The notes beneath the pieces are model-generated. The model saw only the letters and a program-made list of their open reading frames with translations. It did not search any database and was not told the DNA's origin. From positions 6,495 to 70,494 of the forward strand of contig CAZIZT010000002.1 in assembly GCA_964544085.1 (NCBI GenBank): a DNA stretch of 64,000 nt. Direction: 5' to 3'. Position numbers and translations under genes: made by a program. Source of the stretch: CAZIZT01 sp964544085 (GTDB taxonomy: Bacteria > Campylobacterota_A > Desulfurellia > Desulfurellales > Hippeaceae). Positions 8,951 to 17,515 of this stretch are shown in pieces (within the stretch, counting starts at the first letter, position 1; each line of letters opens with the position of its first letter).

Positions 8951-10415
8951 CCTGGAAAACTTAAGAAAGGAAATCATAGCCTTTTACAGGCGTTTCAATG
9001 AGAAATCCGATTTCGTACCTGTGGATGCAAGCGATGGCGAGATTACCTTCTGGGTAAGCGACAATCAAGGAGCGAGAAAGGCAGATTACATGGCTTTCGC
9101 GCTTGGCTTGAAACCAAAGATAGAGTTCAAGGATAAACGCGACCTGCTCAGCGTAATGGAAAATCTCTATGACCTTCTGGAAGAAGAAACGTCAACCGAG
9201 ATAGAGGAAGGTGATGAGGAGATAATTGACGAAGAGAATATTATCGGTAGCTCCTATACAGATGCACCCATTGTTAAGCTCGTAAACCAAACCATCGTTA
9301 AGGCAGTTCAACAAAATGCAAGCGACATCCACTTTGAAGGCTTAAGAGACCATTTCGTTATTCGCTTCAGAATAGATGGCGTCCTATACGATTACAGGCG
9401 GTTCAGCAAAAAAATTCATGATGCCGTTATCTCACGCATAAAGGTGATGGCCGGGCTTGATGTGGCTGAAAGCAGAAGGCCTCAGGACGGCGTAATAAGG
9501 GTTAATGTCGGTACGCGCGCAATAGACATAAGGGTATCGATCGTTCCAAGCGTCACAGGACAGAAGGCAGCCCTGCGAATACTGGACACATCAAAGGAGC
9601 TGCTCGGACTCACAGAGATAGGCATGAGCGAAAGGGATATTGCACTGTTTATGGAGAAGCTCAGATACCCCAATGGAATCATACTGGTAACAGGACCAAC
9701 AGGCAGCGGAAAGACAACCACACTGTATGCTGCGTTGAAAAAGATAGCTACACGTGACAAGCATATCATAACGATTGAAGACCCAATAGAGTATCGCGTC
9801 GATGGCATTACACAGGTGCAGGTGAATCCAAAGATAAACCTAACCTTCTCCAATGCGCTTAAGTACTTCTTAAGACAGGATCCGGACGTTGTGCTTGTGG
9901 GTGAGATCAGGGATTCCGAAACCGCAAAAACGGCTATTGCCGCCTCATTAACCGGCCATCTTGTGCTCTCCACGGTCCACACCAACGATGCTGCCACAAC
10001 ACTTGCCAGGCTGATAGATATGGGCATAGAACCGTTTTTGCTTGCGTCAAGCCTTCTGCTTGTTATTGGACAAAGGCTTGTAAGAAAAGTATGTCCCTCG
10101 TGCAAGCGTAAAGTAGAGACAGATCCGGAAATCAGACGAATGTTAAAAGAGTACGGCGAGGATATAGAGACACACATGAAAGGTGTCGGTTGCCAGGCGT
10201 GTCAAAACACGGGATTTCAGGGACGAATAGGTATCTTCGAGCTTCTTAATATCGATGAGGAGATAAAACGTCTGATAATACGAAAGGCAGACGCAAATCT
10301 GATAAGAGAGGCAGCTGTGAGAAACGGCATGAGAACAATGCTTGCTGATGGTATGGAAAAGGTCAGGAAGGGCCTGACAACACCAGAAGAGGTTCTTCTG
10401 GCTACGAGGCTATAA
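8928..10415 (+). CDS. gspE: Type II secretion ATPase GspE
   Basis: Hexameric cytoplasmic ATPase that powers the system; 495 residues. Walker A GPTGSGKTTT is near residues 256-265, with an Asp box, a Walker B region (DPDVVLVGEIRD) and a His box (GHLVLSTVHTND). The GspE-specific zinc site is formed by CPSC near residue 389 and CQAC near residue 428. Its start lies inside the end of gspD, and gspF follows without a gap. Confidence 0.95.
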   Translation: MVPEQKANLENLRKEIIAFYRRFNEKSDFVPVDASDGEITFWVSDNQGARKADYMAFALGLKPKIEFKDKRDLLSVMENLYDLLEEETSTEIEEGDEEIIDEENIIGSSYTDAPIVKLVNQTIVKAVQQNASDIHFEGLRDHFVIRFRIDGVLYDYRRFSKKIHDAVISRIKVMAGLDVAESRRPQDGVIRVNVGTRAIDIRVSIVPSVTGQKAALRILDTSKELLGLTEIGMSERDIALFMEKLRYPNGIILVTGPTGSGKTTTLYAALKKIATRDKHIITIEDPIEYRVDGITQVQVNPKINLTFSNALKYFLRQDPDVVLVGEIRDSETAKTAIAASLTGHLVLSTVHTNDAATTLARLIDMGIEPFLLASSLLLVIGQRLVRKVCPSCKRKVETDPEIRRMLKEYGEDIETHMKGVGCQACQNTGFQGRIGIFELLNIDEEIKRLIIRKADANLIREAAVRNGMRTMLADGMEKVRKGLTTPEEVLLATRL

Positions 10416-11627
10416 ATGCCCACATTCAAATATATCGCATACGATACAAAGGGAAGAAAAAAGGAGGGCATAATAGAGGCTCCAAGCTCCGATATAGCAG
10501 TTGCTCAGCTCAAAAAAAGTGGACTGTACACACACACCCTAACCGGAATATCTGAAAAGAAATCAACTACACCACTAAGCAGGTTACTTAAAAGCCATAA
10601 AAAGGTATCCCAGAAAGCGCGGGCTGATATGTTCTTTCAGCTTGCAACACTGATCGAGACAGGCATACCATTGACAGAGGCGCTCGATATCACAGCAGAG
10701 CAGTCTCCAAAAGCTGAAATAAGAGACGCACTAAAGGATGTTAAGGATAGGGTAAGTGAAGGCATGCGATTATCTGAAGCCCTTTCACGGCACGGGTGGC
10801 TCTTTACTGAAACGTACATACGGATGATAGAGATAGCAGAAAAAACAGGCAAACTGGCTGAAATCCTGTTCAAAATATCAACAAGAGAGGAAGAAAAGAG
10901 TTCATTTAACCAGAAGATTGCACCGATTGTGCTCTACCCGGCTTTTGTTTTAACGCTTGGCATTGGTATTGTCGGTTTTCTGCTTGTCTATGTGGTGCCA
11001 AAGATGGAAAAGATATTCGCATCGTTCCACAAGAAACTGCCCCTTATTACAAGAATGCTGATTGCTACTGGCATTTTCATCAAGAAGTATCTACTTTTAA
11101 TCCTGATTATCATTGCACTTCTGGCTGTTGCCCTGAGGTTACTCTACCTGCGTGTTGCATCATTCAGACGTAGAATCGATGCTCTGCTCTTAAGAATAGG
11201 CATCTACAGAAAGGTGGTAATAGCCCAGTTTACATCCGCCCTTGCGTTTCAGCTGGAAGCCGACATCAAGCTGGTGGACGCAATAAAGGGTAGCGCCTAC
11301 GTTGTGAAAAACACCGTATTCATAGAAAAGGCTGAAGAGATAGCCGATAAAATCAACAAGGGTGTGGCTATTGACAGGGCATTCAAAGAATCCGGGCTAT
11401 TCGACAAGATGTTCATAGCAAGCCTTGCTACAGGCACAAAATCCGGCAGACTTCCGGATTTTATTCGCCGCATATCCATCTACTACGACAAAAAGCTAAG
11501 TGCCTTGCTGAAAAGCACCATATCACTCGTTGAACCGGTTGCCATACTCACACTCGGTCTGATTGTTGGGTTCATAGTGATGTCCATAATGGTACCCCTG
11601 TTCAACATCAACCAGCTTGTTAAGTGA
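10416..11627 (+). CDS. gspF: Type II secretion inner-membrane platform protein GspF
   Basis: Polytopic platform protein of 403 residues with two homologous T2SSF halves (near residues 65-190 and 265-390). Membrane segments are near 168-190, 218-240 and 372-395. The N-terminal FKYIAYDTKGRKKEG and the phrase LATLIETGIPLTEALDI are typical. It begins at the base after the gspE stop and is the last gsp gene here. No prepilin peptidase (GspO) gene is in the window. Confidence 0.94.
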   Translation: MPTFKYIAYDTKGRKKEGIIEAPSSDIAVAQLKKSGLYTHTLTGISEKKSTTPLSRLLKSHKKVSQKARADMFFQLATLIETGIPLTEALDITAEQSPKAEIRDALKDVKDRVSEGMRLSEALSRHGWLFTETYIRMIEIAEKTGKLAEILFKISTREEEKSSFNQKIAPIVLYPAFVLTLGIGIVGFLLVYVVPKMEKIFASFHKKLPLITRMLIATGIFIKKYLLLILIIIALLAVALRLLYLRVASFRRRIDALLLRIGIYRKVVIAQFTSALAFQLEADIKLVDAIKGSAYVVKNTVFIEKAEEIADKINKGVAIDRAFKESGLFDKMFIASLATGTKSGRLPDFIRRISIYYDKKLSALLKSTISLVEPVAILTLGLIVGFIVMSIMVPLFNINQLVK

Positions 11628-11631
11628 TCCT

Positions 11632-12930
11632 ATGCGAATATTCGTTGCGAGCCTCGGATGCCCCAAAAATACAGTTGATACAGAGCGCATGCTCGGCTAT
11701 GCCCAACAAATAACACAGATAGAGATTGTCAATAAACCACAGGATGCCGAGGTTATCCTTATAAATACATGCGGATTTATAACTCCGGCGAAGGAAGAAT
11801 CGGTTGATGCTATCCTGGAAGCAATAGAGATAAAAAAGGCAAATCCGCAGGTAAAGCTGGTGGTTGCCGGATGTTTATATGAGCGCTACAAAAGCGAACT
11901 CAAAAAGGAGTTCAAGGAAGTGGATGCTTTTGTGGGCGTACACGAGCTTGAACGAATAACCGAAGCCCTAACACCATCTCATAAAATCGACAGACTCGAA
12001 GTCACTCAACGGTACCGCCTTGCGCCAGAACACATCTCCTATCTGAAAATCTCAGATGGCTGCTCAAACGGATGCAGCTTCTGCGCAATCCCACTTATCA
12101 AAGGTCCTTTCAGGGAAGAGTCGATGGACAAGCTGGTAGAAGAGGCAAAAAAACTTGCATCGGACAATGTTAAGGAGCTCTACGTAATCGCTCAAGATAC
12201 AACAGCATACGGACTCAAAAGCAACGGCAAACGCAGTATAGTCACCCTGCTCAAGCAGCTCGATGAGATTGAGGGCTTAAGATGGATAAGGCTCATGTAC
12301 ACCTATCCCAATCATATAACCGATGAGCTGATCGAGTTTTTATCGGGTGCTAAAAAGGTTGTACCATACATCGATGTGCCACTTCAGCACATAAGCGACA
12401 GGGTGCTCAAGACAATGAACAGAAACTACACTGCCAGACAGGCAAGAAAGCTTATAGAAAAGCTAAAAAAGGCAAATATAACTGTGCGGAGCACGTTTAT
12501 AGTGGGGTATCCTACCGAAGATGAAAAGGATTTCGAGGAGCTGTGCAACTTCCTGAAGGAGTATGAGCTGGATTGGGTTGGCTTCTTCCCATACTACAGG
12601 GAAGAAAACACCAGAGCATATCGATTAGGAGATACAAGCCAGCAACTGAAGCTTGAGCGATTGGAGCGCATAGAGGAAATCCAAAATGAGATATACTCAA
12701 GAAAACTATCCGGCATGATCGGGCACAGAGCAATCGCCATGATAGACGGCAAAAGCGATTATGCACCAGGACTGCTTGAAGGACGCATGCCTTCCTCAGC
12801 CTACGATATTGACGGAAAGCTTTTTGTGAAGTCCGATGAACAGATCCATCCCGGCACCCTCGTGAGGGTGATAATAGAAAAACCCCTGAATCAAACCGAC
12901 CTACTTGCCAAGCTCGTTTCTGTGAAGTAA
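11632..12930 (+). CDS. rimO: Ribosomal protein S12 methylthiotransferase RimO
   Basis: Radical SAM enzyme that methylthiolates Asp88 of ribosomal protein S12. The order is an N-terminal UPF0004 domain (ASLGCPKNTVDTERM, LINTCGFI), the radical SAM cluster CSNGCSFC near residues 144-151 followed by the RimO phrase AIPLIKGPFR, and a C-terminal TRAM domain. Starting at ATG 11632 gives 432 residues; an in-frame TTG at 11617 inside gspF is less likely. It follows the T2SS operon by four bases, so it may be co-transcribed. Its end overlaps the convergent glycosyltransferase gene by 30 bases. Confidence 0.95.
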   Translation: MRIFVASLGCPKNTVDTERMLGYAQQITQIEIVNKPQDAEVILINTCGFITPAKEESVDAILEAIEIKKANPQVKLVVAGCLYERYKSELKKEFKEVDAFVGVHELERITEALTPSHKIDRLEVTQRYRLAPEHISYLKISDGCSNGCSFCAIPLIKGPFREESMDKLVEEAKKLASDNVKELYVIAQDTTAYGLKSNGKRSIVTLLKQLDEIEGLRWIRLMYTYPNHITDELIEFLSGAKKVVPYIDVPLQHISDRVLKTMNRNYTARQARKLIEKLKKANITVRSTFIVGYPTEDEKDFEELCNFLKEYELDWVGFFPYYREENTRAYRLGDTSQQLKLERLERIEEIQNEIYSRKLSGMIGHRAIAMIDGKSDYAPGLLEGRMPSSAYDIDGKLFVKSDEQIHPGTLVRVIIEKPLNQTDLLAKLVSVK

Positions 12931-14016
12931 AGCGCTGTTCACCAGCGATCCAAACTCTCTCAAAAAACGACCCCTGGAGAAGCGCTCAGCGCTTTTTCGT
13001 ATATAGGCAGGATCCAGCCTATCGGCTATCCGCTCGAACCGATCCACGGCTTTTCTAATCCCCTCCGGGCTTCTATCTCTGTAAAGTATACCGTTCATGC
13101 CATCCTGAACGCTCTCCGTAACGCCACCAAACCCGTAAGCGATAACCGGTGTGGCACACGAAAGCGCCTCAACAGGAGCTATGCCAAAATCCTCTACTGC
13201 AGCAAACACAAACGCCTTTGCCTTCTGCATTAGCTCAACAAGCTCACTGTGAGGTTTAAAACCAAGAAGCTCTATATTCTTTGTTGCCCTCCTCTTAATC
13301 AAATCCATCTGAGGTCCATCGCCAACAACAACCAGCTTTCTATCCGTCGCCGCAAAGGCTTCAACAATGAGATCTACATGTTTGTACGGCACAAAACGCG
13401 AAACGGTCAGGTAGTAATCCTCCTTATCGTACCACGGAAGAAAGCGTTCCACATCAACAGGCGGATAGATCACATGAGCCTCGCGATGGTATATGTTGCG
13501 TATCCGCCTCCTGACAAATCTGGAGTTGGCAATGAACATATCCACCCTATCCACCGTCCCTTTATCCCAGCGCCTTATAGCTGCAAGTATAATCTCAGCG
13601 GCTATCCTTTTAGGCAAACTCAACCCACCGAGATATTCGGATTTCAGATCCCACGCATAGCGAATGGGTGTATGGCAGTAGCATATACTCAGCTGTTTGC
13701 CGGTAGTTTTTGCACCTTTGGCAAATGCCCATGAGCTTGTAAGCACAAGGTCGTAATCACTCAAATCAAAGCTCTCAATGGCACGCGGGAAAAGATACAG
13801 ATAATTTCTGAAATGTTTTTTAGAAAAGGGCAGATGCTGAATAAAGGAGTGTTTTGCATATCTGGCGCCGAGTATCTCCTCTCTGTCCTTTTCGCTCAGG
13901 AAATCAACAATGCTGAATAGATCAGCCTGCGGAAAAAGCTCAAGCATGCACTCAAGCACCTTCTCAGAACCAGCGTTGGTCACAAGCCAGTCATGTACAA
14001 TAGCAACCCTATCCAT
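12901..14016 (-). CDS. Glycosyltransferase (GT4 family, WbaZ-like)
   Basis: A 371-residue GT-B glycosyltransferase. The N-terminus VAIVHDWLVTNAGSEKVLE is typical of the WbaZ-like mannosyltransferase group. The catalytic E-x7-E motif is in EDFGIAPVEALSCATPVIA near residues 275-290. Last gene of a minus-strand cluster running wecB, three glycosyltransferases; it overlaps the upstream glycosyltransferase by 8 bases. The donor and acceptor are unknown. Its tail overlaps the end of rimO on the other strand. Confidence 0.85.
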   Translation of the reverse strand: MDRVAIVHDWLVTNAGSEKVLECMLELFPQADLFSIVDFLSEKDREEILGARYAKHSFIQHLPFSKKHFRNYLYLFPRAIESFDLSDYDLVLTSSWAFAKGAKTTGKQLSICYCHTPIRYAWDLKSEYLGGLSLPKRIAAEIILAAIRRWDKGTVDRVDMFIANSRFVRRRIRNIYHREAHVIYPPVDVERFLPWYDKEDYYLTVSRFVPYKHVDLIVEAFAATDRKLVVVGDGPQMDLIKRRATKNIELLGFKPHSELVELMQKAKAFVFAAVEDFGIAPVEALSCATPVIAYGFGGVTESVQDGMNGILYRDRSPEGIRKAVDRFERIADRLDPAYIRKSAERFSRGRFLREFGSLVNSALLHRNELGK

Positions 14017-15043
14017 TCACTATAGCCTCAAAGAGTTGTATGTGTTTCTTTAACGTTTTCTCCTCATCAAAGAGTCGGGCTCTCTCGAAGCCCCTATCTC
14101 TCATCTGTGATTGCAAAGTTTCATCATCAAGCAGCCGCTCCAGTTTCTCTTTTATATCATCAACCGAGTCAGGATTGCAATACATCGCAGCATCCCCACC
14201 TACCTCTATGAACGGCTCCCTGCCGGATGTGATTACCGGACAGCCGCACGCAAATGCCTCCACTATCGGGTAACCGAAACCTTCATAAAGGGATGGAAAA
14301 AGAAGAAGTTTTGCTCTGTTGTACAGCTCAACTAAACCTTTATCGTCAAGGTTCCTAAAAAAACGCACATTGGCAGTTTCTTCGGCTTTTGCAAAGAGCT
14401 TTCGCGTTCTTTCAGAGAGTCTAAAATGCTTATAAAAACCACCAACCATCCAGAGTTTGAGCGTCCTGCTTTTTAGTTTAAGAAATGCCTCTATTGTCCC
14501 TGCCGGATTCTTGCGTTCATTAGCCGAACCGACATAGAGTATAGCATCCTGTTTTACTACAAAATTGAGGGGCATAAAAACCTTTGAAAGCGGTGGATAT
14601 ATGACATAAACCCTCTCAGCGGCACCGGGAAAGTGCCTGATTATCCTGCTCTTCGAGAAATGAGAAACGGTTATTATCCTGTCAGCACGCCTGCTAAGAA
14701 GCCTGAAAAGGCACCTGTAGTAGGCGCAAAAAGCCCTCGAAAAGGTCTCAGGATAATCCATAAAGGCAACATCGTGCATTGTCACAACAAGTCTGGTGTT
14801 TCTGGACCCAAACAGTGGAGCTGTGTTGCCCGGCGCAAATATCAAATCATAGCGCGCAGAGATTAAAGCTGGATAGATCTGCTCGAATAGATGGTCAACG
14901 TAGGCTCTCTTAAAAGGTGGCTTTACAACATCAACCGTTATATTTGCCTGTTTTTTTAGAGCACGGGTTATCAGTGAGGCGTACCTCTGCACACCACCAG
15001 GATCGGCTCCGGTAAGTACCCTGCCATCAACGAGAATTCTCAT
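14009..15043 (-). CDS. Glycosyltransferase (GT4 family)
   Basis: A 344-residue GT-B glycosyltransferase starting MRILVDGRVLTGADPGGVQRYA. I chose ATG 15043 because AGGGG lies eight bases upstream and the family N-terminus begins there; an upstream in-frame ATG at 15103 would overlap the previous gene by 77 bases. The phrases ILYVGSANERKNPAGTIEAF and EGFGYPIVEAFACGCPVIT (E-x7-E) define the family. Probably one step in assembling the surface glycan exported by an ABC or similar system. Confidence 0.85.
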   Translation of the reverse strand: MRILVDGRVLTGADPGGVQRYASLITRALKKQANITVDVVKPPFKRAYVDHLFEQIYPALISARYDLIFAPGNTAPLFGSRNTRLVVTMHDVAFMDYPETFSRAFCAYYRCLFRLLSRRADRIITVSHFSKSRIIRHFPGAAERVYVIYPPLSKVFMPLNFVVKQDAILYVGSANERKNPAGTIEAFLKLKSRTLKLWMVGGFYKHFRLSERTRKLFAKAEETANVRFFRNLDDKGLVELYNRAKLLLFPSLYEGFGYPIVEAFACGCPVITSGREPFIEVGGDAAMYCNPDSVDDIKEKLERLLDDETLQSQMRDRGFERARLFDEEKTLKKHIQLFEAIVNG

Positions 15044-16304
15044 GAAGCAATCCCCTAATAGCTGCATCAAGCCGCCCTGCAAGTGTATACCATCTGTACT
15101 CATCTATTGTGCTTCTGTCAAACCGAAAGCTCTTATTGAGCCTGCCCTTTTTAAAGAGTCGCCAGAACCATCCAAGCGCTCTTTCGATCTCATGCGGAGT
15201 GTTTAAAACATTCAAGCCCGCATCAGCTTTAAGCACAACAGATGAGGACAGATCAAATTCGTTGTACACAATGTTCAAGATAGGTTTAGCTGCACCCAGA
15301 TACTCAAAAAGCTTGCCCGGTATCTGGTGGTCTTGCCTGTTTGCTATGTTAACGAGGATATCCGCTTCCTGCTGTAACTTAAGCACCTTATGGTGATCCT
15401 GGTAGCCAAGAAACTCAACGCATCCCGGCGCACCCTCCACAAATGACTCATTCCTGCCAGCCACTTTAAATTTAACGGGAAAGGCTACCCTGTTTAGTGC
15501 ATCAAACAGATGACCCGGATCCCTGAAGCCCCTGTAGAATGTGCCGCTGAAAAACAGAATCATCTCTTTGCGAGAACCACCAAAGGAACCGTGCTGTGAA
15601 TCGCTCCTATCCTCAAATCCCTGCGGCAGAATAAGCAGCTTGCTGAGATCTATTCCGTATTTGTGATTCACAAGCCTTGCAGCTCTGCTGTTTGTCAGTA
15701 TTACCATGTCAGAGGCTACCATTGCCCGTTTTTCCAGAGCCATGTCCACCCTTCTTTTAATCGGTGGTACATAGGGTGCGAAGCTCGTATCCCCAAAATC
15801 AGCAAGCCAGACAATGTTTGGATACTTTGATTTCAACCAGAGTCCCAGCATGGTATCAACAAAAGGTTCCTGCGATGTTATAACGATATCATAGGTTTCT
15901 GGATTGAGCCTGCTAACGGTACGAGCTGCAAAGGGAAACCATTCACTCCTAACATCGCCGGGCAGCAGATAACCAAACAGTGATCTTGCTGTCCTGTAAA
16001 CCTTCTTCGCAAACTTAAATGAGTATTTTGTCCTGACTGCAACGTTGTTCGGTTTATCCGTGCCGATCCTAACCTTCACCTTCATGGCTGCATGTTCCAG
16101 CGGACCGGCAAACACCTCCACTTTTTGCACACCAGCGGGTAAATCAAAGCGACACCCTGCCCCTTCTGGCAGTTGAGCACAAACAACATCTATCTGGTAT
16201 CCAAACTCCACCATATATCTGGAAAGGTATGCCCACCTTAGAGCCTGCGCATCACCGGCAGGTGGGAATGAATAGGCTATAAGCAAAATGCGCTTTTTTC
16301 TCAC
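15027..16304 (-). CDS. Glycosyltransferase (GT4-like)
   Basis: A 425-residue protein beginning KKRILLIAYSFPPAGDAQALR, the N-terminus of many exopolysaccharide glycosyltransferases. The C-terminal domain has HQIPGKLFEYLGAAKPIL, the GT4 donor-binding segment. Its start overlaps the wecB stop as ATGA and its end overlaps the next glycosyltransferase by 17 bases, so all four genes are probably one transcript. Sugar specificity is not predictable. Confidence 0.82.
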   Translation of the reverse strand: MRKKRILLIAYSFPPAGDAQALRWAYLSRYMVEFGYQIDVVCAQLPEGAGCRFDLPAGVQKVEVFAGPLEHAAMKVKVRIGTDKPNNVAVRTKYSFKFAKKVYRTARSLFGYLLPGDVRSEWFPFAARTVSRLNPETYDIVITSQEPFVDTMLGLWLKSKYPNIVWLADFGDTSFAPYVPPIKRRVDMALEKRAMVASDMVILTNSRAARLVNHKYGIDLSKLLILPQGFEDRSDSQHGSFGGSRKEMILFFSGTFYRGFRDPGHLFDALNRVAFPVKFKVAGRNESFVEGAPGCVEFLGYQDHHKVLKLQQEADILVNIANRQDHQIPGKLFEYLGAAKPILNIVYNEFDLSSSVVLKADAGLNVLNTPHEIERALGWFWRLFKKGRLNKSFRFDRSTIDEYRWYTLAGRLDAAIRGLLHENSR

Positions 16305-17431
16305 GTTGTAGCTTTCAGAATCTCTGCTATCCTGCTGGCGGCTTTACCATCACCGTAAGGGTTGATGCTTGTTGCCATCCTGCTGTATTCAACCTCATCC
16401 TCAAGCAACCTTCCTACAGCAGTTACAATGCCATTCCTGTCGGTTCCAACCAGTCTGGCTGTGCCGGCATCAATGCCTTCAATCCTCTCCGTGACATCCC
16501 TCATAACAAGAACGGGTTTGCCCAGTGAAGGAGCCTCCTCCTGTATGCCGCCAGAATCGGTCAGGACAAGGTAGCTTGTCCTCATCAACCATATCAGGGA
16601 TGGATAATCGAGTGGCTCAATAAGATGTACATTCTCCACGCCGCCGAGTATATCAAAAACAGGCTTTCTCACATTCGGATTCAAGTGCACCGGATAGACG
16701 ATCTCAACATCGGGAAAATGGGTAGCAATATCCACAATCGCTCCGCATATATTCCTGAAGGGTTCACCAAAACTCTCCCTTCTGTGTGCGGTTACAAGTA
16801 TAATCCGGCTGTTTTTCTTTATGCCCACCTCACCGTAAAAGTAGCCTTCTATTTTCCTTTTCAGATCCCAACTTTCATCTATTCTCTTCAGGCCAAGGAA
16901 CAGCGCATCTATGACGGTGTTTCCCACAAGGTAAACACGCCCCGCAACATTCTCCCTTTGCAGGTTTTCGACAGCCCTTTGCGTCGGAGCAAAGTGGAAA
17001 TCCGCAAGACGTGAAATAAGCACCCTGTTCATCTCCTCTGGAAAGGGCGAGAATTTATTGAAACTCCTCAGCCCAGCCTCAAGGTGGGCAACCGGCTTTC
17101 TACGGTAGAAACCAGAGAGTGCACCGGCAAGCGCCGTCGTCGTATCCCCCTGAACAAACACAAGATCAGGCTTCGATCTGTCAATCACACCCTCAAGAGC
17201 CATCAGTAATCTTGCGGTAAGATCAAACAGCCCCTGATTTTGAGACATCACATCTAATTCAAAGTCCGGCTGTATACCAAAGAACTCAAGCACCTGATAC
17301 AGCATCTGCCTGTGCTGGCCCGTCGAACAAACGGAAACATCAAAAAAACCCTCACTGTTTTTCAGCTGTTCAATTACAGGTGCAAATTTTATCGCCTCGG
17401 GCCTTGTACCCATAACAATAAGAATTTTCAT
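16301..17431 (-). CDS. wecB: UDP-N-acetylglucosamine 2-epimerase (non-hydrolysing)
   Basis: A 376-residue enzyme that interconverts UDP-GlcNAc and UDP-ManNAc for surface glycans. Diagnostic segments are GTRPEAIKFAPVI at the N-terminus, VQGDTTTALAGALSGF, HLEAGLRSF, LVTAHRRESFG and LTDSGGIQEEAPSLGKPVL. First gene of the glycosyltransferase cluster. No Shine-Dalgarno sequence is visible before ATG 17431, and the terminator of the upstream gene ends only about 15 bases away, so the cluster needs its own promoter or read-through. Confidence 0.93.
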   Translation of the reverse strand: MKILIVMGTRPEAIKFAPVIEQLKNSEGFFDVSVCSTGQHRQMLYQVLEFFGIQPDFELDVMSQNQGLFDLTARLLMALEGVIDRSKPDLVFVQGDTTTALAGALSGFYRRKPVAHLEAGLRSFNKFSPFPEEMNRVLISRLADFHFAPTQRAVENLQRENVAGRVYLVGNTVIDALFLGLKRIDESWDLKRKIEGYFYGEVGIKKNSRIILVTAHRRESFGEPFRNICGAIVDIATHFPDVEIVYPVHLNPNVRKPVFDILGGVENVHLIEPLDYPSLIWLMRTSYLVLTDSGGIQEEAPSLGKPVLVMRDVTERIEGIDAGTARLVGTDRNGIVTAVGRLLEDEVEYSRMATSINPYGDGKAASRIAEILKATT

Positions 17432-17446
17432 CGTATTTCAAGTTCG

Positions 17447-17488
17447 AAAAAACAAAAAAAGGGATGGTAGCCTTTCGACCACCATCCC
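17447..17488 (-). terminator. Rho-independent terminator of the surface-protein gene
   Basis: On the minus strand a ten-pair stem with an eight-base loop (17488-17461, arms GGGATGGTGG and CTACCATCCC) is followed by a T-rich tract at 17460-17447. It lies 27 bases after the surface-protein stop. Confidence 0.9.
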
Positions 17489-17515
17489 TCACATTCCAGG
17501 CCACGATAAGCTGGA

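Noticed and set aside
13249..13734. Open frame of 161 codons on the plus strand inside the glycosyltransferase gene
   Set aside because: It is antisense to a well-conserved glycosyltransferase, has no ribosome site and no recognisable domains.
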